A DNA stretch of 56,868 nucleotides from Cohnella baijiui (GTDB lineage: Bacteria; Bacillota; Bacilli; Paenibacillales; Paenibacillaceae), in the NCBI RefSeq assembly GCF_020731285.1, contig NZ_JAJFOW010000040.1, positions 1-56,868 of the forward strand. Reading direction: 5' to 3'. Below are positions 1 through 7,853 of this stretch, piece by piece (position 1 is the first letter of the stretch; each line of letters opens with the position of its first letter). The position numbers and the translations under genes are program-made. The notes under the pieces were generated by a model. The model searched no databases. It was not told where the DNA came from and saw only the letters and a program-made list of their open reading frames with translations.

Positions 1-350
1 GGTTTTTCCGATTAACTCCGACCGCCAACGGTACCTCCAGCTCGAGTTATGCGGTCTTTCCGATTAACTCCGACCGCCAACGGTACCTCCAGCTCGAGTT
101 ATGCGGTTTTTCCGATTAACTCCGACCGTCAACAGTACCTCCGACGTAAGTTATGCGGTTTTTCCGATTAACTCCGACCGCCAACGGTACCTCCAGCTCG
201 AGTTATGCGGTTTTTCCGATTAACTCCGACCTCCAACGGTACCCCCAGCGCGAGTTATGCGGTTTTCCGATTAACTCCGACCTCCAACGGCACCTCCGAC
301 GCGAGTTATGCGGTTTTTCCGATTAACTCCGACCGCCAAAAGTACTTCCG
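1..350. repeat. 52-bp direct tandem repeat array, six units plus a partial
   Basis: Six head-to-tail units begin at 1, 53, 105, 157, 209 and 261, and a seventh partial unit starts at 312. Each unit starts GGTTTTTCCGATTAACTCC and ends GAGTTATGC. Most units are 52 bp; the one at 261 is 51 bp. Units differ by a few substitutions, mostly in the second half. Since 52 is not a multiple of three, the reading frame shifts at every unit, so the array is unlikely to be coding. It begins at the window edge and may extend leftward. There are no unique spacers, so it is not CRISPR. Confidence 0.93.
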
Positions 351-358
351 GTTCGATC

Positions 359-400
359 GAAGCCCTGTCAGCGCCGTCCCGAGGCGTCCGACAGGGCTTC
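359..400. terminator. Inverted repeat, probable terminator
   Basis: The 11-nt arms GAAGCCCTGTC (359-369) and GACAGGGCTTC (390-400) are perfectly complementary around a 20-nt loop. On the plus strand a T-rich stretch follows. It lies just past the stop codon of the minus-strand LysM gene and next to the tandem array, so it may work in either direction. Confidence 0.55.
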
Positions 401-416
401 TTGTTTTGGTCCAGGG

Positions 417-821
417 TCAGCCGTGCGTTGACATGTACCCCGTCGAAGTCGGATGCTGCTGCATCGGCGCCGACATTTCGGAATACGTTTTTTGGCAGAG
501 CATGTGCGAGATGCGCGGGATAAAGACGGTCTCGCCCGCGGTCAGCTGGTTCGGATTCGACAGGTGCGGATTGGCTTCCTCGAGGATGGCGTGAGGGATG
601 TTGTATTTGTGCGATACCGTCGCGAGCGTATCTCCGGCTACGGCTTGATGCTGCGCGAACAGCGCGTCCTCCGATTGTCCGTCCCGGAAGAACGGAAAGC
701 CGAAAGGCGAAAACCAGAAGAAGGGAAACAAGAAGCGGTTCGGGAAAAACGGATGCGGAAACGGGCGGAAGAAGGGACGGGGACCAAACCCGAATCCAGG
801 GAAAAAGCCGCGATTCTCCAT
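417..821 (-). CDS. LysM-domain protein with a Phe/Pro-rich N-terminus
   Basis: A 134-residue protein. The first 45 or so residues are made almost entirely of Phe, Pro, Gly and Arg. A single LysM peptidoglycan/chitin-binding motif follows at about residues 60-105 (AGDTLATVSHKYNI, then LTAGETVFIP). The start was placed at ATG 821 because GGAGG sits 8 nt upstream; the frame stays open further upstream but without a better ribosome-binding site. No catalytic domain is present, so a structural or targeting role, perhaps in spore coat or cortex as for other short LysM proteins of spore formers, is only inference. There is no obvious signal peptide. Confidence 0.75.
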   Translation of the reverse strand: MENRGFFPGFGFGPRPFFRPFPHPFFPNRFLFPFFWFSPFGFPFFRDGQSEDALFAQHQAVAGDTLATVSHKYNIPHAILEEANPHLSNPNQLTAGETVFIPRISHMLCQKTYSEMSAPMQQHPTSTGYMSTHG

Positions 822-990
822 TCGTGCTACCTCCAGCAAGGTTCGATTTTCCCTATAGGCTATAACACAGATCGCTTGTTGGTTCCTCTTCGCGGCAAAA
901 ATGGGCGCAGGCAAATAAGGGTAAGCGCTTCATTCAATCGGTCTATTCGGCAAAAAGCTAACATAGGGATAACCATCCGATCATTCGCGG

Positions 991-1011
991 TTAATAAAAC
1001 CGGTTTAATAT
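991..1011. promoter_or_regulatory. Upstream LacI-type operator
   Basis: The sequence TAAAACCGGTTTAA, centred near 1001, is a near-perfect palindrome with core AAACCGGTTT. It shares that core with the larger palindrome at 1081-1106. Both lie upstream of a LacI-family gene, so autoregulation and control of the ABC operon are likely. Confidence 0.65.
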
Positions 1012-1080
1012 CGTTCTTGTGCGCGCAAGACGCGAACGGCAACGCCGGGGGGTGAGCGAATCGCTAGGCCGGAGTCTGCT

Positions 1081-1106
1081 CCATCGTTAAACCGGTTTAA
1101 CGATGG
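1081..1106. promoter_or_regulatory. Perfect 26-bp palindromic operator
   Basis: The half-site CCATCGTTAAACC is followed directly by its exact reverse complement, giving a 26-bp perfect palindrome about 60 bp before the LacI-family start codon. A central CG step inside AAACCGGTTT is typical of LacI/GalR operators. Together with the site near 1001 it could allow looping or cooperative binding. Confidence 0.75.
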
Positions 1107-1163
1107 CGCCGCGCGACGCCTACTACCAACTTCCGAGAGGGAAGCCAAGAAAGGCCTGCGTAC

Positions 1164-2210
1164 ATGGCAACGATCGAAGACGTCGCGAAAGCATCCGGCG
1201 TATCCAAGGGCACCGTCTCCAACGTGTTCAGCAAAAAGCGCCCGATCAGCCGGGAAGTCGCCGAACGGGTGATGGCGGCGGCCAAAGCGCTCCATTACAA
1301 GCCGAATTATTGGGCGCGCAGCCTCGCGAACAAAGAAACCCGGATTATCGGCATCAGCATTCCGGGCGAGAAATTCAAGTTCAGCCAATTCCACCTGTCG
1401 CTGCTCAACGGCGTCCTCGGCGTCTGTTACGACCACGGCTACCGGCTGCTCGTAAACACGCTGCCACCGTCCTTCTTGACCCGGCCGGAACATCTGGCCA
1501 CCGATCCGATCGACGGGGAGATCTTGCTCGATCCCGAATCCGGGGACGCCCGGATCGCGGAACGGCTCACCAGCGACGTCCCCGTCGTCGTGGTCGGCCG
1601 CCCGTCGCCCGAGTTCGAGAACCGCGTCGCCTACGTGGACAACGACAACGTCGGCATGACGCTCGAGACAACCCGCTATCTGCTCGGCCTCGGCCACCGC
1701 AGCTTCCTGTTCCTGAACGCGCCGGCCCACCGGACCGTCGCGGACGACCGCGCCCGCGGCTTCCTCGCCGCGACGGGCGAGGCCGGCGTCCCGGAGGCGA
1801 GCCGCCGCATCGTCTACAAGCCCGATACCGACGGTTCGTCGCGCGACTTCGGGTACGAGACGACGCTTCGTGCGATCCGGGAGTCGCCGGACATCACGGC
1901 CGTCATCGCGGATACGGACACGATGGCGCTCGGGGCCTACAAAGCCGCCGAGACGCTCGGCATCCGCATTCCGGACGCCCTGTCCGTCCTCGCGTTCAGC
2001 GAAGATTCGGTGTTCGCGCCGGAGTTCGCGCCGCCGCTGACGGGCGTCCGGCTCCACGCCGAGCGACTGGGCCGGGAAGCGGCACTGCTGCTGCTCGAGC
2101 GGATGCGCCATGACGACAAGACGGTGAAGCGCACGCTCGTGCCGACCGATATGGTCATCCGCAGCTCGTGCGCCATGCCTACCATTCCGAATGGAGGGAA
2201 TCCAAAGTGA
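1164..2210 (+). CDS. LacI/GalR-family transcriptional regulator
   Basis: 348 residues, the normal length for the family. Residues 1-55 are a LacI helix-turn-helix (IEDVAKASGVSKGTVSNVF) with the hinge helix ending near SLANKETR. The rest is a periplasmic-binding-protein-like sensor domain with the usual ADTDTMALGAYKAAETLG region. It heads an operon: its stop codon overlaps the GTG start of the next gene, the substrate-binding lipoprotein. The two AAACCGGTTT palindromes upstream are its likely operators. The inducer cannot be read from sequence but should be the transported sugar or a derivative of it. Confidence 0.93.
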   Translation: MATIEDVAKASGVSKGTVSNVFSKKRPISREVAERVMAAAKALHYKPNYWARSLANKETRIIGISIPGEKFKFSQFHLSLLNGVLGVCYDHGYRLLVNTLPPSFLTRPEHLATDPIDGEILLDPESGDARIAERLTSDVPVVVVGRPSPEFENRVAYVDNDNVGMTLETTRYLLGLGHRSFLFLNAPAHRTVADDRARGFLAATGEAGVPEASRRIVYKPDTDGSSRDFGYETTLRAIRESPDITAVIADTDTMALGAYKAAETLGIRIPDALSVLAFSEDSVFAPEFAPPLTGVRLHAERLGREAALLLLERMRHDDKTVKRTLVPTDMVIRSSCAMPTIPNGGNPK

Positions 2211-3679
2211 ATCGCAAATCAAGAAACGTCCTGCTGTCCGCTACCGCCATCTCCGCCCTGCTCTTGTCCGCTTGCGGCGGCAACGACGGCGGCTCCAACG
2301 CTTCTCCGTCCGCTTCTCCGTCCGCTTCGTCGCCCGCCGAATCCGCCTCCCCTTCGCCTTCCGGCGGGGCGGAGACGCCAGCCGCCGGCGGCAAGCTGAC
2401 GATTCTTGCCGGCAACGTCGGCGGCAAGACGCCCGAGGGCAATACGCAGTTCGCCAAAGCGATCGGCAGCCTGACCGGTCTCGACGTGACGCTCGACAAG
2501 CCTGCCAGCGATTACGACCAAAAGGTGCTGACGGCGCTCAGCTCCGGCGCCAAGTACGATCTGATCGAAGTCAGCGACGTCGCCAAGCTGCGCGCGTTCA
2601 TCGCGCAGGGCGTCGTCACCGACGTGACGGATTTCGTTCAAGGCTCGAGCCAGTTGTCCGATCCGACGGTCATCCCATCCGGCGAATGGGATCAGCTGAA
2701 AGGGCCGGACGGCAAAATTTACGGCGTGTTTTCCAAGTTCCAGGGGGCGACGATGCCCATCGTCCGCAAGGATTGGCTGGACAAGTTGAACCTGCAGGAG
2801 CCGAAGACGCTGGATGAGCTGTACAACGTTCTGAAGGCGTTCAAGGACGGCGACCCGGACGGCGACGGCAAACCGAACACGTACGGTCTCAGCACCGCCG
2901 GCCTCTACGACATCCAGGGCATCATGAGCTCCGCCGGCCTCAAGTACCGCTACGTCATGAAAGACGGCAAGCGGACGATCCCGTACGCATCGGACGCCGC
3001 GATCCCGATGTACGAATGGTTTGCCAAGCTGGTCAAGGAAGGCATCATGGATCCGAACTTCATTACGAACGACACGGCCAAAATGCGCAACCTGTTCCTC
3101 ACCGACCGCGTCGGCATGATCACCTATTGGGACGCCTGGGTCGGCATGTTCAACAATTTGAAACAGCAGGAAGATCCGAAGACGACCTTCGTCGCCGCCG
3201 GCATGGCGAGCATCCCCGGCCCCGACGGGACGATCCTCATGCGCCGCGGGGATCCGGACTTCTGGATCATCCCCACGAATGCGCCGCATCCCGACGCCGC
3301 GAAGAAATTTTTGGAGTTCTGGCATACGAAGGAAGGCATTACCCTCGGCAGCCTGGGCGTCGAAGGACTCGACTACACGGTCGACAACGGCACCTATACG
3401 CTGACCGAGACCGGCAAGTCGGCGAACATGGACCACGGCGTGCCGTATTGGTACAACACGAACGTCAAGTCGCCGTTCCCGCCGCTGCCGGGCGTGACCG
3501 ATGCGATGGCGCTGTCCAAGCAATACGCCACGCTGGAGCTGGCGCTGGACACGTGGCCCGACGCGGAGAAGATCGTCACGAACTACGCGCTGAAGGCGAT
3601 GTCCGGCCAAATGCCGGCCAAGGACGCCGTCGCCAAAATGCAAAAGGAATTGAAGGACGCCAAACTGATCGACGAATAA
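2207..3679 (+). CDS. ABC transporter sugar-binding lipoprotein
   Basis: 490 residues. An N-terminal signal peptide ends in lipobox LLSAC, giving lipidated Cys23, followed by a Ser/Ala/Pro-rich linker to about residue 60. The body is an extracellular solute-binding protein of family 1 type and contains the calcium-loop-like motif DPDGDGKPNTYG common in LplA-like proteins. The start is GTG 2207, with GGAGGG 7-8 nt upstream and a 4-bp overlap with the LacI stop. An earlier in-frame ATG at 2168 lies inside the LacI gene and would place extra charged residues before the signal peptide. It should deliver a carbohydrate to the two permeases downstream; the ligand is unknown. Confidence 0.92.
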   Translation: MNRKSRNVLLSATAISALLLSACGGNDGGSNASPSASPSASSPAESASPSPSGGAETPAAGGKLTILAGNVGGKTPEGNTQFAKAIGSLTGLDVTLDKPASDYDQKVLTALSSGAKYDLIEVSDVAKLRAFIAQGVVTDVTDFVQGSSQLSDPTVIPSGEWDQLKGPDGKIYGVFSKFQGATMPIVRKDWLDKLNLQEPKTLDELYNVLKAFKDGDPDGDGKPNTYGLSTAGLYDIQGIMSSAGLKYRYVMKDGKRTIPYASDAAIPMYEWFAKLVKEGIMDPNFITNDTAKMRNLFLTDRVGMITYWDAWVGMFNNLKQQEDPKTTFVAAGMASIPGPDGTILMRRGDPDFWIIPTNAPHPDAAKKFLEFWHTKEGITLGSLGVEGLDYTVDNGTYTLTETGKSANMDHGVPYWYNTNVKSPFPPLPGVTDAMALSKQYATLELALDTWPDAEKIVTNYALKAMSGQMPAKDAVAKMQKELKDAKLIDE

Positions 3680-3711
3680 GACGAGGCGGGATGGAATAAG
3701 CCGGGGTTCGA

Positions 3712-3738
3712 GGGGGGCGCGGTCTGCCGCCGCCCCCC
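3712..3738 (+). other. GC-rich intercistronic stem-loop
   Basis: GGGGGGCG (3712-3719) pairs with CGCCCCCC (3731-3738), with an inner GG/CC extension. There is no T-tract, so it is more likely an mRNA-stabilising or processing hairpin between the binding-protein gene and the permease genes than a full terminator. Confidence 0.5.
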
Positions 3739-3779
3739 GCATCCGGCTGCGCCCGTCGTCATCGAAAGGAGGGCCACCG

Positions 3780-4655
3780 ATGAGGACGCTCAAGCGAAAA
3801 GGGATGTTTTACGCCATGATGATCCCCGTCGCGGCATACTTTGTCCTTTTCGCCTACTATCCGCTGGCGCGGGGGCTTCAAGCCAGCTTCCAAGACTACA
3901 AGCTGATGGGGAACAGGCCTTACGTCGGCTTCGACAACTATGCGCTGGTCGCCCACGATCCGACCTTTTGGGACGCACTGCGCAACACGCTCGCCATCGG
4001 GGGCGGTATCCTCGCGTTCGGATTTCTCGCGCCGCTGATCGTGGCGCTCTCGCTGAACGAAGTGTGGAATCGAGGCTTCAAAAAGACGGCGCAACTCGTT
4101 CTGTACGTGCCGCACCTGCTGTCGTGGGTCGTCATCGGAGGCATCTGCATCTTCCTGCTGTCTCCGGATACCGGTCTCGTGAACCTGCTGCTCGTCAAAG
4201 GGCTCGGGATCGGGCCGATCAACTTTATGGCGGAAGAAGGCTGGGCGAGGACGATCATGATCGGTTCGGCGGTATGGAAGGACATGGGCTACAACTGCAT
4301 TCTGTTTCTGGCCGGCATCGTGGCGATCAATCCGTCGCTGTACGAGGCGGCGCGCATTGACGGGGCGACGCGATGGCAGCAGTTGAAATTCGTGACGCTA
4401 CCGCAGCTGCTGCCTACGATGAAGGTGATTTTATTGCTGAACACGCTCGGCCTGTTCCGGATTTTCGACCAAATTTTCGTCATGCGCAATCCGGCGATCG
4501 CGAGCAAGGTGGACGTGCTTATGATGTACACGTTCCAAAAAGGGATCATGGAAATCCGCATCGGTCCCGCGTCCGCCGCGAGCTTTTTCGTGGTCCTATT
4601 TACGCTGCTGCTGACGGTCGTCGTCCGGCGCATGACGCGCTTTGACGAGGTGTGA
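3780..4655 (+). CDS. Sugar ABC transporter permease, MalF/UgpA (LplB) type
   Basis: 291 residues with six predicted membrane segments starting at about residue 10. The cytoplasmic ATPase-contact loop reads EAARIDGATRWQQLKFVTLP, a classic EAA motif. GGAGG lies a few bases upstream. It forms a heteromeric channel with the next permease. No ATP-binding subunit gene is present here, so the importer probably uses a shared MsmX-type ATPase encoded elsewhere, as is known for many Firmicute sugar importers. Confidence 0.93.
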   Translation: MRTLKRKGMFYAMMIPVAAYFVLFAYYPLARGLQASFQDYKLMGNRPYVGFDNYALVAHDPTFWDALRNTLAIGGGILAFGFLAPLIVALSLNEVWNRGFKKTAQLVLYVPHLLSWVVIGGICIFLLSPDTGLVNLLLVKGLGIGPINFMAEEGWARTIMIGSAVWKDMGYNCILFLAGIVAINPSLYEAARIDGATRWQQLKFVTLPQLLPTMKVILLLNTLGLFRIFDQIFVMRNPAIASKVDVLMMYTFQKGIMEIRIGPASAASFFVVLFTLLLTVVVRRMTRFDEV

Positions 4656-4656
4656 A

Positions 4657-5529
4657 ATGGGGAGCCAACGATACGAACGCATGGGATGGAAAAACCGGAC
4701 GTTCGACGCGCTGAACGCGGTCTTCCTCGTGCTGCTGATGTTGACGATGATCGTACCGTTTCTGAACGTCGCCGCGCTGGCCTTCTCTTCCGGGATGGCT
4801 TCGATGCGACCGGATATCATCCTGTTTCCGAAATCCTTCAGCATCGAAGGCTTCGCGACGGTCTGGCAGAGCCTCGACCTGAAGCGTCCTTTTCTGAACA
4901 GCGTCATCGTGACCGTCGTCGGTACGACGCTGCACGTTCTGTTGTCCAGTCTGGCGGGCTTCGTGCTGATTCAGCCGAGCTTGCCCGGCAAGCGGCTCAT
5001 GGTCTCGTTTATCCTGCTCACGATGATGATCCCGCAGGATGCGATCATGATTCCGCTCTATTTGGTCAATAAAGACTTGCACTTGCTGAATTCGCTGGGC
5101 TCGCTCGTCCTGTCGGGCATGATCTCGGGATTTTCGATCCTGCTCATGCGTAACTACTTTCTCGCCGTCCCCTACGAGATGTCCGAATCCGCGCAGATGG
5201 ACGGTGCGGGCACGCTGCGGATTTTCGCCTCCATGTACATGCGGCTGGCAAAGACAGGGCTCGCGACGGTCACGCTGTTCGAGTTCGTCAGCCGGTGGAA
5301 CATGCTGACCGCGCCGGTCCTGTTCATCAACGATCCGGCCAAAAACACGCTGCAGGTCGCGCTCAAGTCGATGATCGTGGACGCCAGCGCGACATCCAGC
5401 AATTTTCTCGTCACGACGAACGTACGGATGGCCGGCATCCTGATCTCGATCATTCCGCTGCTTCTGATCTATCCGTTCGTGCAGCGATACTTCATGAAGG
5501 GCCTTCTGCTGGGGGCGAACAAAGAATAA
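4657..5529 (+). CDS. Sugar ABC transporter permease, MalG/YtcP type
   Basis: 290 residues, six predicted membrane segments, EAA-like loop ESAQMDGAGTLRIFASMYM. It starts at ATG 4657, one base after the stop of the upstream permease, with GAGG 6 nt before it. An in-frame ATG at 4642 inside the upstream gene was not used. The tail KGLLLGANKE matches the KG..GA.KG ending typical of MalG-type subunits. Partner of the preceding permease and of the lipoprotein. Confidence 0.92.
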   Translation: MGSQRYERMGWKNRTFDALNAVFLVLLMLTMIVPFLNVAALAFSSGMASMRPDIILFPKSFSIEGFATVWQSLDLKRPFLNSVIVTVVGTTLHVLLSSLAGFVLIQPSLPGKRLMVSFILLTMMIPQDAIMIPLYLVNKDLHLLNSLGSLVLSGMISGFSILLMRNYFLAVPYEMSESAQMDGAGTLRIFASMYMRLAKTGLATVTLFEFVSRWNMLTAPVLFINDPAKNTLQVALKSMIVDASATSSNFLVTTNVRMAGILISIIPLLLIYPFVQRYFMKGLLLGANKE

Positions 5530-5544
5530 GGGAGGCAGACCGCC

Positions 5545-6840
5545 ATGGCGCATACCGAGACACTGACGTTGCGGCGCTTCATCGCCAAATCCGAAGAGAA
5601 AACGTATCCCGAGGTGCCCTTCGCGGTCGGGGACGACGTCGAGCGGATCGAGGTTCGCTACGCCTATGCGCGCCCCGACGGCCGGACGGTCGTCGATATC
5701 GGGCTTCGCTCCCCGGAGCGGATCGTCGGCTGGAGCGGCGGCGCCCGGTCGTCCTTTTTCGTGGGACTGGACACGGCTACGCCGGGCTATTTGGCCGGTC
5801 CGCTTCCGCCAGGGGAATGGCGCATCCTGCTGGGGGCCTACCGCATCCCGGACGAAGGGTGCGAGGTGGAAATCGCCGTCTCCATCGCGCGGACCCGTCC
5901 GAGATGGCTGAAGGGCGATCTCCACATGCACGGCGTTCACAGCGACGGCGCTTACGAGATCGCGGACGCGATTCGCGTCTGCAAGGAGAAGGGGCTCGAC
6001 TTCGCCGCCTTCACGGACCACAACAACGCATCGCAAAACCTCGCCACGCTCGCGGCGGACGATCGGCTCGTGCTTCTGCCTGGCGTGGAACTGACCAGCT
6101 ACAGCGGACACGCCAATCTGCTCGGCCATCTCGACGCGTTGGACGATTTTCGCGTCCGGACGCCCGAACAGGCGGCCGAGACGCTCCGCCGCGGCCGGGA
6201 GAAGGGCGCGCTCGTCTCGCTGAACCACCCGTTCTGTCCCGACTGCCCCTGGGAGCTGGGCTTCGATGTGCCGTATGATGCGATCGAGGTATGGAACGGC
6301 CCCTGGCGCGAGCTAAACGAAACCGCCGTGCGGTGGTGGCACGATCAGCTTGCGGCCGGCCGCCGCGTCGTCGCGATCGGCGGCAGCGACACGCATGCGC
6401 CGCACCCGCTCGTCGCGCACGGCGTACCGACGACCTACGTGCGGGCGGATGCGGCGTCGAAGGCGGCGATTCTAGACGCGATCCGGCAAGGACGCGTCGT
6501 GCTCTCCTTCGCGACGGATGAGACGTTCATCGAGCTGACGGCGGGCGAAGCCGGAATCGGCGATACGCTGAAGACGGGCGAAGAGGCGGAGACGGAGCTG
6601 GGCGTGACGGTGCGGGGCGCGGCGGGAGACGTCGTCCGGGTATGGTCCGATCGGGGGCTGGAGGCGGAGTGGACCGCCGAACGTGAGGACGCGCGGATCC
6701 TGCGCCTGCCTGCGGACCGGCTGTTTTACCGGGCGGAGTCTTACCGGTATTTGCCTAAGTGGGGGCGGACGATCCTCTCCTGTTTGACCAATCCGATCTA
6801 TCTCCGCGGCGCCGGCATGAATGACGAAGCTATGTCTTGA
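5545..6840 (+). CDS. PHP-domain metallohydrolase, CehA/McbA family
   Basis: 431 residues. An N-terminal beta-rich region of about 110 residues precedes a PHP domain with its metal-binding motifs in order: GDLHMH (H127, H129), FTDHNN, GHANLLGH, SLNHPF and GGSDTH. A C-terminal beta-rich part follows from about residue 320. PHP domains hydrolyse phosphoesters using two or three metal ions; the CehA/McbA group also includes carbaryl and microcin-related hydrolases. It is 15 nt downstream of the permease with GGGAGG before ATG, so it is co-transcribed with the importer. There is no signal peptide. It may hydrolyse the imported compound or a phosphorylated derivative; the substrate is unknown. Confidence 0.85.
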   Translation: MAHTETLTLRRFIAKSEEKTYPEVPFAVGDDVERIEVRYAYARPDGRTVVDIGLRSPERIVGWSGGARSSFFVGLDTATPGYLAGPLPPGEWRILLGAYRIPDEGCEVEIAVSIARTRPRWLKGDLHMHGVHSDGAYEIADAIRVCKEKGLDFAAFTDHNNASQNLATLAADDRLVLLPGVELTSYSGHANLLGHLDALDDFRVRTPEQAAETLRRGREKGALVSLNHPFCPDCPWELGFDVPYDAIEVWNGPWRELNETAVRWWHDQLAAGRRVVAIGGSDTHAPHPLVAHGVPTTYVRADAASKAAILDAIRQGRVVLSFATDETFIELTAGEAGIGDTLKTGEEAETELGVTVRGAAGDVVRVWSDRGLEAEWTAEREDARILRLPADRLFYRAESYRYLPKWGRTILSCLTNPIYLRGAGMNDEAMS

Positions 6841-6856
6841 ATGCGTTCGTTTCCAA

Positions 6857-6900
6857 AGGCTGACCCGAAGTCCATTCGACGACTTCGGGTCAGCCTATTT
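6857..6900 (+). terminator. Rho-independent terminator of the LacI-ABC-PHP operon
   Basis: AGGCTGACCCGAAGTC (6857-6872) and its reverse complement (6881-6896) form a perfect 16-bp stem with an 8-nt loop, followed by ATTTTGCTT. It lies 16 nt after the stop codon of the metallohydrolase. Confidence 0.9.
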
Positions 6901-7034
6901 TGCTTGGTCCAACCCGGCGAAGAAGATGCTATAGTAGATTCATAGGAGCAAGCGCGACCCTTTTTTGACAAAAAAGCTTTTGGCTGCGATAGATGGGGAC
7001 CGGGATTGGCATCTATCCAAATGGAGGGATGACG

Positions 7035-7829
7035 GTGGAGACCATGATACGCGGATGGCATGCGCGAGTATCCGCGCTGGAGGAACGGGAGCGGGGACCG
7101 GACGGTGCAGGCGCGGAGCCCGCCGACGGGGCGAGCGAACGGGAGTTGGTCGAGCGCGCGCGTTTTGGCGACCAGGAGGCGTTCGGCGAGCTGGTGCGCC
7201 GGCATCGGGCCCAAGCGCTGGGGCTTGCGGGCAAGCTGACGAAAGACGCGCATTTGGCGGAGGACGTCGTGCAGGAAGCGTTGATCCGGGCGTTTCTGCA
7301 TCTCGGAACGCTGATGGATACGGGGCGTTTCATGCCATGGTTTCAACGCATCGTCCGAAACCAGGCGTATATGAAGCTGCGGAGGGGCGGTCCGCATCGC
7401 AAGGAGGTGCCCGTCACCGGGCTGGCGGCCGCCGGCGACCGGCGGCAGGGCGATAGGGAGCCAGCCGACTGGCACGATCTCGACCGCATCTTGTTCCGGC
7501 TCATGGATCATGCCTCCGAGGAAGCGAAGCGGCAGTCGAATCCCGAAGCCTGCCTCGCTCGCAAAGAAATGCTGCACGGCATCCACCTGCTGCTTCAATG
7601 CCTGAATCCGCGGGAACGGGGCATTTTCGAGGCGCGGTTCTTCGGAGAGCTGTCGCCGGCCGAGATTGCGGCTTTGTTCGACACGACGACGGCAGGGGTA
7701 TACAATTCGTTGTCCCGCTCGCGGGTCAAGCTGCAGCGCGAACGCATCCGGATCGCCATCCGGGATTATGTGCAAAAGCGCTCGGATCTCGGGCTCCCTT
7801 CCAAACGCATTCTCGCGACGCCCCCTTAA
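7035..7829 (+). CDS. ECF-type RNA polymerase sigma factor
   Basis: About 264 residues from the GTG chosen here. Region 2 is clear (GDQEAFGELVRRHRAQALGLA, then EDVVQEALIRAFLHL and the WFQRIVRNQAY promoter-binding helix). A linker follows, then region 4 near the C-terminus (LNPRERGIFEARFFGELSPAEIAALFDTT, then VYNSLSRSRVKL). The frame is open from 6993. GTG 7035 was preferred because GGAGGG at 7023-7028 is 6 nt upstream; ATG 7029 overlaps that site, and ATG 6993 has no ribosome-binding site. The linker is longer than in typical ECF factors of 160-190 residues. No anti-sigma gene is adjacent; the next gene begins 24 nt downstream. Confidence 0.85.
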   Translation: METMIRGWHARVSALEERERGPDGAGAEPADGASERELVERARFGDQEAFGELVRRHRAQALGLAGKLTKDAHLAEDVVQEALIRAFLHLGTLMDTGRFMPWFQRIVRNQAYMKLRRGGPHRKEVPVTGLAAAGDRRQGDREPADWHDLDRILFRLMDHASEEAKRQSNPEACLARKEMLHGIHLLLQCLNPRERGIFEARFFGELSPAEIAALFDTTTAGVYNSLSRSRVKLQRERIRIAIRDYVQKRSDLGLPSKRILATPP

Positions 7830-7853
7830 TCGAAACCGAGAAGGAGTCCGATC

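Noticed and set aside
1..350. CRISPR array
   Set aside because: Units are contiguous with no unique spacers of constant length and no cas genes nearby. The same holds for the array at 56741-56868.
205..594. Open frame running from the 52-bp repeats into the LysM region
   Set aside because: The repeat period shifts frame each unit and the rest is antisense to the LysM gene; no ribosome-binding site.
919..932. Possible CcpA cre site (GGTAAGCGCTTCAT)
   Set aside because: It deviates from the consensus in the right half, and its distance to either gene start is large.
1005..2222. Long antisense open frame over the LacI gene
   Set aside because: It is an Arg-rich shadow of the well-supported LacI gene, caused by high GC content.
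2219..3793. 524-codon antisense frame over the binding-protein gene
   Set aside because: Mirror of a clear lipoprotein gene, with shadow-type composition and no family signal.
5295..6278. 327-codon plus-strand frame overlapping permease and hydrolase genes
   Set aside because: Arg/His-rich out-of-frame shadow spanning two well-supported genes.
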